Of a DNA stretch of 42,408 nt, positions 27,272 through 35,999 are shown piece by piece. The translations under genes and the position numbers were made by a program. Source of the DNA: Pseudomonadales bacterium. GTDB lineage: Bacteria > Pseudomonadota > Gammaproteobacteria > Pseudomonadales > Azotimanducaceae. The notes below the pieces were generated by a model, which saw only the letters and a program-made list of their open reading frames with translations, made no database searches and had not been told where the DNA came from. Where the stretch lies: NCBI GenBank assembly GCA_022827905.1, contig JAJEIQ010000033.1, positions 1 to 42,408 on the forward strand, in the 5' to 3' direction. Numbering within the stretch: position 1 is the first letter of the stretch; every line of letters starts with the position of its first letter.

Positions 27272-28360
27272 ATGAACAACCTATTCGACTACGACCGCAA
27301 GGGGCTCGAAGCGGCTTTTCAAGCGGCGGGACACAAGGCGTTTCGCGCCCGCCAGATCATGAAATGGGTCTATCACCGCGGCGTTCGGGACTTCGCCGCC
27401 ATGACCGATCTCGCCAAGAGCCTGCGCGCCTGGCTCGGGGAAACGGCCACCCTCGCGGTGCCCGACGTGCGCTCCCGGCGCGACTCGGCGGACGGCACCA
27501 TCAAGTGGGCCATGGGCCTGGCCAGCGGCGATGCCGTGGAGACCGTGCTGATACCGGAACCGGGCCGCAACACCCTGTGCGTCTCCTCGCAGGCGGGCTG
27601 TGCGCTCGACTGCAGCTTTTGCGCCACCGGCAAGCAGGGCTTCAACGGCAACCTGACCACGGCGGAGATCATCGGCCAGGTTTGGCTGGCCAACGAGGCG
27701 CTTAAGCCCGAGGGGCGCAACGTCAGCAACGTGGTGCTCATGGGCATGGGCGAGCCGCTGCTCAACTTCGATGCGGTGATTCGCGCGGTCAACCTGATGA
27801 TGGACGACCTCGCCTTCGGCATCTCCAAGCGCCGGGTGACGATTTCCACCGCCGGCGTCGTGCCCGCCATCTACGACTTGGCCGAGGTGAGCGACGTGTC
27901 CTTGGCGGTGTCCCTGCACGCGCCGGATGACGCGCTGCGCGATGAGCTCGTGCCCATCAATCGCAAGTATCCCCTAAGCGAACTGCTCGCCGCCTGCCGC
28001 CACTACGTTGCCGGCCTAGGCGAGCGCCGCGCCCTGACTGTGGAATACACCCTGATCAAGGGCGTCAACGACAGCCTCGCCCAGGCACGGGCGCTGGCGC
28101 GGCTGCTGCGCGGCCTGCGCTGCAAGATCAACCTCATCCCCTTCAACCCCTTCCCGGCGTCGGGTTTTGAGCGCCCGGGCGCCGGCACGGTGCGGGCCTT
28201 TCAAACCGCGCTGCTCGACGCCGGCTATGCGGCCATGCTGCGCACCACGCGGGGGGACGACATCGGCGCCGCCTGTGGCCAGTTGACCGGCGCGGTCAGC
28301 GACCGGACCAAGCGCCAGGCCCGCTATCTTGCCCGCGTGCAAGTGGCGGCTGGGCATTAG
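27272..28360 (+). CDS. rlmN: Dual-specificity 23S rRNA/tRNA adenine-C2 methyltransferase
   Basis: 362 residues. Radical-SAM enzyme methylating A2503 of 23S rRNA and A37 of some tRNAs. The cluster-binding CALDCSFC (C-x3-C-x2-C) is intact, G-M-G-E-P-L is the SAM-binding GGE-like motif, and the two cysteines of the methyl-shuttle mechanism are present: the C-terminal one in DIGAACGQL and the partner within the cluster-proximal region. N-terminal accessory domain with F-R-A-R-Q-I-M-K-W as in the family. Followed two bases later by the RodZ-like gene. Confidence 0.97.
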   Translation: MNNLFDYDRKGLEAAFQAAGHKAFRARQIMKWVYHRGVRDFAAMTDLAKSLRAWLGETATLAVPDVRSRRDSADGTIKWAMGLASGDAVETVLIPEPGRNTLCVSSQAGCALDCSFCATGKQGFNGNLTTAEIIGQVWLANEALKPEGRNVSNVVLMGMGEPLLNFDAVIRAVNLMMDDLAFGISKRRVTISTAGVVPAIYDLAEVSDVSLAVSLHAPDDALRDELVPINRKYPLSELLAACRHYVAGLGERRALTVEYTLIKGVNDSLAQARALARLLRGLRCKINLIPFNPFPASGFERPGAGTVRAFQTALLDAGYAAMLRTTRGDDIGAACGQLTGAVSDRTKRQARYLARVQVAAGH

Positions 28361-28362
28361 TC

Positions 28363-28740
28363 GTGGCTGAGGCAAATGAAGGCCCGGGCGCGGCGCTGCA
28401 GGCGGCGCGCGAGGCGCGCGAGCTCAGCGTCCCGCAAGTGGCTGATCAGCTCAAGCTCTCTTCAGCGGCAGTGGCCGCCTTGGAGGCCAACGATTGGGAC
28501 CGGCTGCCCGCGCCGGTGTTCGTGCGCGGCTACATCCGTGCCTATGCCCGGTTGATGGCCTTGGATGACGAGGAACTGCTGGAAGGCGGGCAAGGCGCCA
28601 CCGGCGGCGAATCCGGGGGTGATTTTTCGGTGGCCCACACCCTGGAAGGACGGCGTGGCTTGGTTTGGTGGGTCGCCGGTGCGGTTGCCGCGCTGGTCGC
28701 CGCCATCGGCGGCGCCATAGCCATGTTCTCGGATCGATAG
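28363..28740 (+). CDS. rodZ: Short RodZ-like membrane protein with helix-turn-helix
   Basis: 125 residues from GTG 28363. Residues 8-70 form the RodZ cytoplasmic helix-turn-helix (LQAAREARELSVPQVADQLK...FVRGYIRAYARLM), the part that binds MreB in RodZ; one membrane helix follows at about 100-120. The protein then ends, lacking the periplasmic domain that brings E. coli RodZ to about 337 residues. The frame closes normally and hisS starts two bases on, so it is a short form rather than an obvious break. ispG and pilF/pilW, usual neighbours between rlmN and hisS, are absent. Confidence 0.8.
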   Translation: MAEANEGPGAALQAAREARELSVPQVADQLKLSSAAVAALEANDWDRLPAPVFVRGYIRAYARLMALDDEELLEGGQGATGGESGGDFSVAHTLEGRRGLVWWVAGAVAALVAAIGGAIAMFSDR

Positions 28741-28742
28741 CC

Positions 28743-30008
28743 GTGGCGAACTTGGTGCGAGGCATGCGCGACGTGCTGCCGGAGGAAGCCCGGCAATGGC
28801 GCGCGGTGGAGGAACGGATCGTCGAAGTCCTCGACGGCTTTGCCTACGAGGAGCTGCGCCTGCCCTTGCTTGAGATGACCGAGCTCTTCGCCCGCAGCGT
28901 CGGCGCGGCGACCGACATCGTTGAGAAGGAGATGTACAGCCTCACCGACCGGGACGGCAGCAGCATCTCGCTGCGCCCGGAGGGCACCGCCTCCTGCGCC
29001 CGGGCGATGCTGGAGAGCGGCCTGTTGCGCAACCAGGCGCAGCGCGTGTTCTACCGCGGCCCCATGTTTCGCCATGAGCGGCCGCAGATGGGCCGCTTCC
29101 GCCAGTTTCACCAGATCGGCGCGGAGGCGTTCGGACCGCCGGGGCCGGACGTGGATGCGGAGTTGATCCAGATCGGCGCGGAGATTTGGCGGGCCTTGGA
29201 TCTCACCGGCGACATTCAATTGGAACTCAACACCCTTGGCGCACCAGCGGCACGGGCCGCTTGGCGCGATGCCTTGGCCGCCTATCTCAGGCCGCACCGC
29301 GCGGCGCTCGATGCCGACAGCGCCCGCCGCCTGGACCGCAATCCGTTGCGCATTCTCGACAGCAAGTCGTCGGACACCCAAGCGCTGCTGGCCGATGCCC
29401 CCCGTTTCGACGACTACATCGACGACGAAAGTGCGGCGCACTTTGAGGCGCTCAAGGGACTGCTCGATGAGTTGGGCATCGCCTACGTGGTGAATCCGCG
29501 CATGGTGCGCGGCCTGGACTACTACGGCAGGACGGTGTTCGAGTGGATCACCGAGCGCTTGGGCGCCCAAGGCACAGTGTGCGCCGGCGGACGTTACGAC
29601 GGCCTCGTTGAGATCATCGGCGGCAAGCCGACGGCGGCGGCCGGTTTTGCGTTGGGGCTGGAGCGCGTGCTGTTGCTGCGGCAAGCGGTTCAAGAGGCGG
29701 ACCCGGAGCCGCCGGTCGATGTCTATTGCTGCGTTCTGGAACCGCAGTGGCAGGGCGCAGTACTCGCCACCGTGCAGCGGCTGCGGGACGGATTGCCGGG
29801 GCTGCGCTTTCGGGTGCACGTCGGCGGTGGCCGCCTGAAGAGCCAGCTCAAGCGCGCCGATCAGTGCGGTGCCCGTTGGGCGCTGTTGTTTGGGGAAGAT
29901 GAATTGAGGGACAATCGCATGGCCCTGAAGGATCTGCGCTCCGGCGCCCCCCAAGAGGCGCTGACCGCCGAGGCCGTGATCGAGCGTTTGCTCGGCGGGA
30001 CGGCTTGA
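28743..30008 (+). CDS. hisS: Histidyl-tRNA synthetase
   Basis: 421 residues from GTG 28743, the normal length of class II HisRS. G-M-R-D-V-L-P near the start, motif 2 region with LRPEGTASCARA and MFRHERPQMGRFRQFHQ, the histidine-specific RGLDYYGRTVFE, GGRYDGL, motif 3 with GFALGLERVLLL, and a C-terminal anticodon-binding domain. Two bases after the RodZ-like stop and 47 bp before yfgM. Confidence 0.97.
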   Translation: MANLVRGMRDVLPEEARQWRAVEERIVEVLDGFAYEELRLPLLEMTELFARSVGAATDIVEKEMYSLTDRDGSSISLRPEGTASCARAMLESGLLRNQAQRVFYRGPMFRHERPQMGRFRQFHQIGAEAFGPPGPDVDAELIQIGAEIWRALDLTGDIQLELNTLGAPAARAAWRDALAAYLRPHRAALDADSARRLDRNPLRILDSKSSDTQALLADAPRFDDYIDDESAAHFEALKGLLDELGIAYVVNPRMVRGLDYYGRTVFEWITERLGAQGTVCAGGRYDGLVEIIGGKPTAAAGFALGLERVLLLRQAVQEADPEPPVDVYCCVLEPQWQGAVLATVQRLRDGLPGLRFRVHVGGGRLKSQLKRADQCGARWALLFGEDELRDNRMALKDLRSGAPQEALTAEAVIERLLGGTA

Positions 30009-30055
30009 GCGGCGTGGAGACGGTCCGGTTTTGGGCGCAATCAGGAGTGCGGTGA

Positions 30056-30751
30056 GTGTCCGACTATCTCAGTGATGAAGAGCAGCTTGATAGGCTGAAG
30101 ACTTGGTGGAGCCAGAACGGGACCGGCCTGCTGGCGGGTCTCGCCTTGGCCGTCGCCGGGTTGGTCGGGTGGCGCTGGTACGACCATTCGACGACCGAAG
30201 CGCAGCACGCCGCGTCGGACCTCTATGAGTCCTTCCTGGCGGCCGAAGGCGAAGGGCGCATGGCCTTGGCCGAACAGCTTGACGAGAACATCGAAGGCAG
30301 CGCCTACCAAGCGTTCGCGCTGCTGCACAGGGCGCGGGAAGCCGTGGAGACCGACAATGTCGAGGCGGCCTCGGCCTACCTGCAAAGCGTCATTGACGCC
30401 GGCACCCCGGATTCGCTCAAGGACCTAGCCCGCCTTCGCCTCGCCCGCCTGCATCAGCAGGGCGGCGACAGCGCCGCGGCGCTGGCCGTTCTGGCGGGTG
30501 TGCGGGGCAGCGGCTACCGGGGGCTTGCCCAGGAGCTTAAGGGCGACATTCACGCGGAGCAGGGCGAAAAGTCCCTGGCCCACGAGGCCTACCGCTCGGC
30601 GCGCCAAGAGATGGGCGAGGGCAGCAACCGGCCCATTCTCGACATAAAAATCAACGACACCGCGCCGCCGGACACCCCGGCACCGGAGGCTACGGGGCCG
30701 GAGCCAGAACCAGAGCCAGAACCGGAGAGTTCGGAGGCGTTGCAGGAATGA
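30056..30751 (+). CDS. yfgM: YfgM-type inner-membrane TPR protein
   Basis: 231 residues from GTG 30056, CAGGAG about nine bases upstream. Cytoplasmic N-terminus with D-E-E-Q-L-D-R-L-K-T-W-W, one membrane helix (about 23-41), then a periplasmic TPR-like region. YfgM is an ancillary SecYEG/PpiD partner that hands on exported proteins; the motif and the hisS-yfgM-bamB order fit well. The C-terminus is an unusual low-complexity tail, repeated Pro-Glu from the GAGCCA-type repeats at 30705-30728. Its stop overlaps a possible bamB ATG (30748) as ATGA. Confidence 0.92.
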   Translation: MSDYLSDEEQLDRLKTWWSQNGTGLLAGLALAVAGLVGWRWYDHSTTEAQHAASDLYESFLAAEGEGRMALAEQLDENIEGSAYQAFALLHRAREAVETDNVEAASAYLQSVIDAGTPDSLKDLARLRLARLHQQGGDSAAALAVLAGVRGSGYRGLAQELKGDIHAEQGEKSLAHEAYRSARQEMGEGSNRPILDIKINDTAPPDTPAPEATGPEPEPEPEPESSEALQE

Positions 30752-30787
30752 GCCACTTGCTCGGCAAACATCCGTCGCATCGGAGAA

Positions 30788-30847
30788 TCGAGGGCAAGAC
30801 GCCCTCGCTCCAGGCTGACTCCCGGAGCGAGGGCGTCCCGCCCTCGA
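30788..30847. repeat. Pair of REP elements between yfgM and bamB
   Basis: Two copies in opposite orientations: 30788-30811 (inverted, with a TCT loop and a G-T pair in the stem) and 30824-30847 (direct, standard arms). Both have a GGAG foot. They are read through in frame by the longest bamB reading frame. Confidence 0.9.
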
Positions 30848-30864
30848 ACGAACTGTCGCAGGCA

Positions 30865-32157
30865 ATGCGGCATGGTTCTAGGCCGAGATTCGCCCGCATC
30901 CTGCCCTTGCTCGTCGCCGCTCTATTGGCGGGCGGCTGCAGTTGGTTTTCCTGGATCCCCGGCATCGGCGGCAAGGACGACAAGGAGGATGTGCTCAAGC
31001 CCGCCGAACTGGTGGACTTTGAGCCCGAGTCGCGCATCAGGCAACTGTGGCGGTCCAAGATCGGCAAGGGACTCGGACGCAAGTACCTGCGCCTGGATCC
31101 AGCGCCCTTGGCGGACCGGATCGTCGCCGCCGACGGCTACGGCGTGGTGGAGGCCCGGGATCGCTTTTCCGGCAAGCGCGTCTGGCGCGCCAACATCGGC
31201 CAAGACGGGCGAGCGGACCGCTCGCCGAGGTCCGGCGTGGGGCGCTTCGTGCCGAGAATCCGGCTCGGGCTCTTTGATCGCCGGGACCCGAGCTTCGTCA
31301 GCGGCGGTGTCGGCGTCGGCGACGGTTTCGTGCTGATCGGCACCACCGGCGGGGCGCTGGTGGCCCTTTCGGCAGCCGACGGCAGCGAGGTTTGGCGAAT
31401 CCATGTCGGCGCGGAGATTCTCAGCCGGCCCGCCACCGGCGACGGGGCCATCTTCATCCAAACCATCGACGGGCGGCTGCTGGCTCTTGAGCAGACCGAC
31501 GGCACGGTGCGCTGGAGCTTCGACAACCAGGTGCCGGTGCTCACCCTGCGCGGCAGCGCCTCGCCGGTGTTCAGCGGCGACATCGTCTATGCCGGCTTTG
31601 CCAACGGCATGGTCGGCGCCATCCGCACCGGCAATGGCGAGCCCCTCTGGGAGCATCGGGTGATGCTGCCGGAAGGCCGCTCGGAACTCGATCGCATGGT
31701 GGACGTGGACGGCTCGCCGCTCATCAACGGGCCGCTGCTGTACGCGGTGTCCTACCAAGGGCGCCTGAAGGCGCTGCGGGCGGCCGACGGGGCTGCGGTG
31801 TGGCAGCGGGAAGCCTCAAGCTACCTGGACCTCGCCGCCGGATACGGCCAAATCTACGTGGTCGATGAGACCGATGCAGTGATCGCGATCGACGAGCAGA
31901 CCGCCGAGGAGGTCTGGCGTCAGGAGGCGCTGTACCGCCGCAAGCTGTCCAGCCCCGTGGCCTTCAGCAATTACTTGGTGGTCGGCGACGACGACGGCTA
32001 CCTGCACGTGCTGGCGCAAAGCGACGGCCGCTTCCTCGCCCGCCGCAAGCTCGATGGCGACGGCCTGCGCTCCGGCATGGCGGTGGTCGATGGGCGCACC
32101 CTCTACGTCCTTGGCAATTCCGGCGCCCTGTACGCCATCGAGATCGAGGCTCGGTGA
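30865..32157 (+). CDS. bamB: Outer-membrane protein assembly factor BamB
   Basis: 430 residues from ATG 30865. Lipoprotein signal (M-R-H-G-S-R-P-R-F-A-R, hydrophobic run, L-A-G-G-C) anchors it in the outer membrane as the beta-propeller subunit of the BAM complex. PQQ-like propeller blades recur with G-x-x-x-A-L-x-x-x-D-G-x-x-x-W, for example 'GGALVALSAADGSEVWRI', GRLLALEQTDGTVRW and GRLKALRAADGAAVW. The frame stays open to ATG 30748, but that start would add 39 residues, most of them encoded by the two REP copies, ahead of the signal peptide; the later start is preferred. Its stop overlaps der. Confidence 0.94.
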   Translation: MRHGSRPRFARILPLLVAALLAGGCSWFSWIPGIGGKDDKEDVLKPAELVDFEPESRIRQLWRSKIGKGLGRKYLRLDPAPLADRIVAADGYGVVEARDRFSGKRVWRANIGQDGRADRSPRSGVGRFVPRIRLGLFDRRDPSFVSGGVGVGDGFVLIGTTGGALVALSAADGSEVWRIHVGAEILSRPATGDGAIFIQTIDGRLLALEQTDGTVRWSFDNQVPVLTLRGSASPVFSGDIVYAGFANGMVGAIRTGNGEPLWEHRVMLPEGRSELDRMVDVDGSPLINGPLLYAVSYQGRLKALRAADGAAVWQREASSYLDLAAGYGQIYVVDETDAVIAIDEQTAEEVWRQEALYRRKLSSPVAFSNYLVVGDDDGYLHVLAQSDGRFLARRKLDGDGLRSGMAVVDGRTLYVLGNSGALYAIEIEAR

Positions 32158-33542
32158 TACCCCAAATCGTGCTGGCTGGCCGCCCTAACGTCGGCAAATC
32201 CACTCTGTTCAATCGGCTCACCGGCAGCCGGGATGCCTTGGTCGCCGACGTGCCCGGCCTGACCCGGGACCGGCGCTACGGTCGCGCCCTGCTGCGCGGC
32301 AAGCCCTGCGTGCTGATCGACACCGGCGGACTCGGTGCGGACGGCGAGTTCGCCGAGCTCATCGGCGAGCAGGCCGAGATGGCCATGGCCGATGCCCATT
32401 GCGTGCTCCTCCTGGTCGATGCCCGGGCCGGGCTGACTGCTGGCGATGAAGCCATTGCCGAGCACTTGCGGCGCAGTGGCAGGCGGGTGGTGCTGGTCAT
32501 CAACAAGATCGATGGCCTCGATGCCGAAGCCGCCGCATCGGACTTTGCCCGTCTCGGCTTTGCTGACACCCATCTCGTCGCCGCCAGCCAAGGCCGGGGC
32601 GTTGCCGGCCTGACCGCCGTTCTGGCGGGCCTGTTGCCGGATGCGCAAGCCCCGGCGGAGCCGGACCCGGAGGTCATCCGCACGGCTGTCGTCGGCCGTC
32701 CCAACGTGGGCAAGTCCACCTTGGTCAACCGGCTGCTCGGCGAGCAGCGCCAGATCGTCTTTGACCGCCCCGGCACCACCCGCGACGCCATCGAGATCCC
32801 CTACGAACGGCGGGGCGAGCGGTTCTTGCTGATCGACACCGCCGGGGTGCGGCGCAAGGGCCGGGTCGAGGGCGTTGTTGAGAAATTCTCGGTGGTCAAG
32901 GCGCTTGATGCCATGGAACGGGCCCATGTCGTGGTGCTGATGCTCGATGGCGAGGAGGGCGTGGTGGACCAGGACCTGCACGTTCTCAAACTCGCCGCCG
33001 ATGCGGGCGCCGGGCTGGTGGTGGCCGTCAACAAGTGGGATGCGCTAAGCGGCGATGACAAGCGCCGCCGGCAAGTGGCCCTCGACCGCCGCCTCGACTT
33101 CATTCCTTGGGCGCCCCTGCGCTTCATATCCGCCCTGGGCGGCCACGGGGTTGGACGCTTGATGGAGGAGGTCGTGGCCGTCTTTCGCCGGGGCCGGTTC
33201 GCCGTCAACACCGCCGCCCTCAACCGGGCCCTCAACGGCTTGGTTCGCGGGCACCCGCCGCCGTCGAACCGCGGTCGGCCCATCAAACTGCGCTACGCGC
33301 ATAAGCTCGGCGAGCATCCGCCGCGGATCGGCATTCACGGCAACCAGGCCGAGGCGCTGCCCGCCAGTTACGTGCGCTACTTGGAGAACGGCTTTCGGGA
33401 GGCCTTCGATCTGGTTGGCAACCCCGTCCGCCTAACGTTGCGCAGCGGCGGCAACCCCTATGCAGGCCGAGTCAACGCCCTAACCCCGCGTCAGCAGCGC
33501 AAGCGCACCCGCATGGTGCGCCGCCGCAAGCTGAAAAAGTAG
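32154..33542 (+). CDS. der: Ribosome biogenesis GTPase Der (EngA)
   Basis: 462 residues from GTG 32154, overlapping the bamB stop. Two consecutive GTPase domains, each with its own G1 GRPNVGKST, DTGG and DTAGVRRKG as G3 of domains 1 and 2, and NKID and NKWD as G4; a C-terminal KH-like domain ends in a run of basic residues. Needed for 50S subunit assembly. bamB-der adjacency is typical of gammaproteobacteria. A REP cluster follows immediately. Confidence 0.97.
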   Translation: MIPQIVLAGRPNVGKSTLFNRLTGSRDALVADVPGLTRDRRYGRALLRGKPCVLIDTGGLGADGEFAELIGEQAEMAMADAHCVLLLVDARAGLTAGDEAIAEHLRRSGRRVVLVINKIDGLDAEAAASDFARLGFADTHLVAASQGRGVAGLTAVLAGLLPDAQAPAEPDPEVIRTAVVGRPNVGKSTLVNRLLGEQRQIVFDRPGTTRDAIEIPYERRGERFLLIDTAGVRRKGRVEGVVEKFSVVKALDAMERAHVVVLMLDGEEGVVDQDLHVLKLAADAGAGLVVAVNKWDALSGDDKRRRQVALDRRLDFIPWAPLRFISALGGHGVGRLMEEVVAVFRRGRFAVNTAALNRALNGLVRGHPPPSNRGRPIKLRYAHKLGEHPPRIGIHGNQAEALPASYVRYLENGFREAFDLVGNPVRLTLRSGGNPYAGRVNALTPRQQRKRTRMVRRRKLKK

Positions 33543-33551
33543 CGGGCTCCC

Positions 33552-33770
33552 GGAGCGAGGGCGTCCCGCCCTCGATGGGATCCCCCTCCGGAGCGAGGGC
33601 GTCCCGCCCTCGATGGGTTCCCCCTCCGGAGCGAGGGCGTCCCGCCCTCGATGGGTTCCCCCGAATCAGTTCGAGGGCAAGATGCCCTCGCTCCGGGATC
33701 CCCCTCCGGATCGAGGGCGTCCCGCCCTCGAATAGGCCGCTTGTGGTGGAATTCGAGCGAGGGCAAGATG
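33552..33770. repeat. Cluster of five REP elements after der
   Basis: Copies at 33552-33575, 33590-33613 and 33628-33651 (direct, 38 bp apart), 33671-33694 (inverted, A/T variant arms and TCT loop) and 33708-33732 (foot GGAT). A truncated copy, CGAGCGAGGGCAAGATG, is at 33754-33770. The region fills the der-tannase gap of 259 bp. The spacers GATCCCCCTCC or GTTCCCCCTCC between the direct copies are also repeated. Confidence 0.9.
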
Positions 33771-33801
33771 GTGCGTTGCGCTATTGATCAGTGAGGATGA
33801 C

Positions 33802-35349
33802 GTGAGGACATTGGATTTAAGAATTGTGCGAAACATCAGCCAGTTAACCGTTGCTGCGTTGCTTATGGCGTTTGGCTTCGTCAGCGCGCAGGCGGACATG
33901 GAGACCGAGTGCCAAAAGCTGTACCGGCTGACGGACATTTCGCACGCCATCGAGCCCGGCATCCTAGTCGCGGCAGGCGACGGGATGCCGGCCCATTGCC
34001 GGGTGCGCGGGGTGGTCAATCGGGCCATTCGCTTTGAAGTCCGCTTGCCGATGGCGGATTGGAACGGGCGCCTGATGTTCACCGCCGTGGGCGGCGGGGC
34101 CGGGGTGATCGGCGACACCACCTCCCTGCTCGCCGACGGCTTCGCCATGGCCTCCACGGACACCGGGCATGAGATCAGCGAGGGATTGGACTACTACCAC
34201 CAGCCGGAGGCCTTGATCGACTACGCCTACCGGGGCGTTCACTTGGCCACCCTGGCGTCGAAAAGGGTCATCGCCCAATTCTATGGCCGCGATGTCGAAC
34301 ACGCCTACTTGACGGGTTGTTCGAACGGCGGCCGGGCGGCGCTGATGGAAGCGATCCGCTTCCCGGCTGACTACGACGGCATCATCGCCGGCGCGCCGGC
34401 CTTCCGGTTCCAGGAGTTCGCCTCCTGGATGATCGCCATGCACCGCCTGCAAAGCGCCCATCCGCTGACCGACGAATCCCTGCTGCTGCTCGACAACGCA
34501 TCAAGGCAGGCCTGCGATGGCCTCGACGGCTTGGAGGATGGAGTGATCGACGACCCCCGCCTGTGCACCGCCGATGTGCTCGACCTCGACGTCTTGGCAT
34601 GCGCGGAGGGACAGACCGAGGGCTGCCTGACCGAAGGCCAGATCGCCACCGCCCGTGCCCACTACGAGGACTTGACCAATGCCGCTGGCGAAGTGGTCTC
34701 CTACGGCGTGCCGCCCGGCGCGGAAGCGGCTGGCGACTGGGCGTTTTGGATGAAACCCAACGAACAGATGGACGGCGTTTCGCCGATCGGCTTGATGGAG
34801 GACATCCTGACCGCGTTGATGCGTTTCGAAGCCGATTTCAACGTCGATGAGTACGACCCGGCGGAAGATCGGGATCAGATCGCCGATGTCACGTCTCCGC
34901 TGGACGTGCGCTCCGGGGACCTGTCCGAGTTCCGCGACCGCGGCGGCAAGCTCTTGATGTACCAAGGCTGGAACGACTATCCGCTGCGCCCGCAGCGGGC
35001 CATCGACTACCTGGCCAAGGTCGAGCGGAGCATGGGCGGCGCGGAGGCCACTCGCGACTTCCTGCGCCTGTTCATGGTGCCTAGCATGACCCACTGCGCC
35101 GGCGGGCCGGGGCCTTGGCAGGCCGACTACGTGAAGCCCTTGGTGGCGTGGCGGGAGGAGGGCAAGGCCCCGGAGCGGATCATCGGCGAACAGCCCGGCC
35201 CGGTTGATTTCGACCACTTGGCGCCGGACGCCAGGGCCGTCCAGCCGAACCGCTTCACCCGACCCCTATGTCCCTATCCCGAATACGCCAAGTACCGGGG
35301 CGAGGGCGATCAGAACGACGAGCGCAACTTCGACTGCGTCAGCCCCTAA
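33802..35349 (+). CDS. Secreted tannase/feruloyl-esterase family hydrolase
   Basis: 515 residues from GTG 33802, with TGAGGA four bases upstream. Signal peptide ends about residue 31 (S-A-Q-A). Alpha/beta hydrolase of the tannase family: nucleophile in G-C-S-N-G-G-R near residue 175, catalytic Asp expected in 'YQGWNDYPLRPQ' and His in 'SMTHCAGGPGPW', all intact. Several Cys in a lid region (C-D-G-L-D-G-L-E-D-G-V-I-D-D-P-R-L-C) are typical and include the calcium-binding-like acidic loop of tannase-type lids. It would release phenolic acids or cleave ester bonds of aromatic compounds in the periplasm. Seventeen bp separate it from the GST gene. Confidence 0.9.
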   Translation: MRTLDLRIVRNISQLTVAALLMAFGFVSAQADMETECQKLYRLTDISHAIEPGILVAAGDGMPAHCRVRGVVNRAIRFEVRLPMADWNGRLMFTAVGGGAGVIGDTTSLLADGFAMASTDTGHEISEGLDYYHQPEALIDYAYRGVHLATLASKRVIAQFYGRDVEHAYLTGCSNGGRAALMEAIRFPADYDGIIAGAPAFRFQEFASWMIAMHRLQSAHPLTDESLLLLDNASRQACDGLDGLEDGVIDDPRLCTADVLDLDVLACAEGQTEGCLTEGQIATARAHYEDLTNAAGEVVSYGVPPGAEAAGDWAFWMKPNEQMDGVSPIGLMEDILTALMRFEADFNVDEYDPAEDRDQIADVTSPLDVRSGDLSEFRDRGGKLLMYQGWNDYPLRPQRAIDYLAKVERSMGGAEATRDFLRLFMVPSMTHCAGGPGPWQADYVKPLVAWREEGKAPERIIGEQPGPVDFDHLAPDARAVQPNRFTRPLCPYPEYAKYRGEGDQNDERNFDCVSP

Positions 35350-35366
35350 TCGCGGAGGAGAGTCTT

Positions 35367-35999
35367 ATGGCAGATGAACTGGTATTCCACACCCACCCCC
35401 AATCCCGGGGCCGCATCGCGCGCTGGATGCTTGAGGAGGTGGGTGTCCCGTACCGGGTGGAGACTTGGCAGTACGGCGACGAAATGAAGTCGGAGCGCTA
35501 TCGACGGATCAACCCGATGGGCAAGGTGCCCGCCATTTGCCACGGCGAGCAGGTGGTCATCGAGACGGCGGCCATCTGCGCCTACTTGGCCGACGCCTTC
35601 CCGGAAGCGGGCCTCGCCCCGCCCGTCGGTCAGCGGGGGGCGTACTACCGATGGCTCTTCTTCGGCGCCGGTCCCCTTGAGGCGGCGGTCACCAACCGCT
35701 CCATCGGCGTGGAGGTAAGCGCCGATCACGAGTTGATGCTGGGCTACGGCAACCTCGGGACAGTGATGGACGTGCTAGAGGCTGAATTGACGGCCCGGGA
35801 CTACATCGCGGGCGACCGTTTCACCGCTGCGGACGTGTACGTGGGGGCGCACATCACTTGGGGCCTCAACATGATGGAGACCTTGGAGAAGCGGCCGGCC
35901 TTCATCGACTACTCCGAGCGGGTAAGTGCCCGGCCAGCCCAGCAGCGGGCCACCGCGCTCGACGATCAGTTGAGCGCGGACATGGATAGTCCCGGCTAA
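35367..35999 (+). CDS. Glutathione S-transferase family protein
   Basis: 210 residues from ATG 35367 with GGAGGAG six bases upstream. N-terminal thioredoxin-like domain with 'HPQSRGRIARWMLEEVG' (catalytic Ser or nearby residue), N-P-M-G-K-V-P (cis-Pro) and E-T-A-A-I-C-A-Y-L-A-D (glutathione gamma-glutamyl contact), then an all-helical C-terminal domain with F-T-A-A-D-V-Y-V-G. Role in conjugating or dehalogenating aromatic substrates is plausible given the esterase next to it. Its stop overlaps that of the convergent peptidase gene. Confidence 0.9.
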   Translation: MADELVFHTHPQSRGRIARWMLEEVGVPYRVETWQYGDEMKSERYRRINPMGKVPAICHGEQVVIETAAICAYLADAFPEAGLAPPVGQRGAYYRWLFFGAGPLEAAVTNRSIGVEVSADHELMLGYGNLGTVMDVLEAELTARDYIAGDRFTAADVYVGAHITWGLNMMETLEKRPAFIDYSERVSARPAQQRATALDDQLSADMDSPG

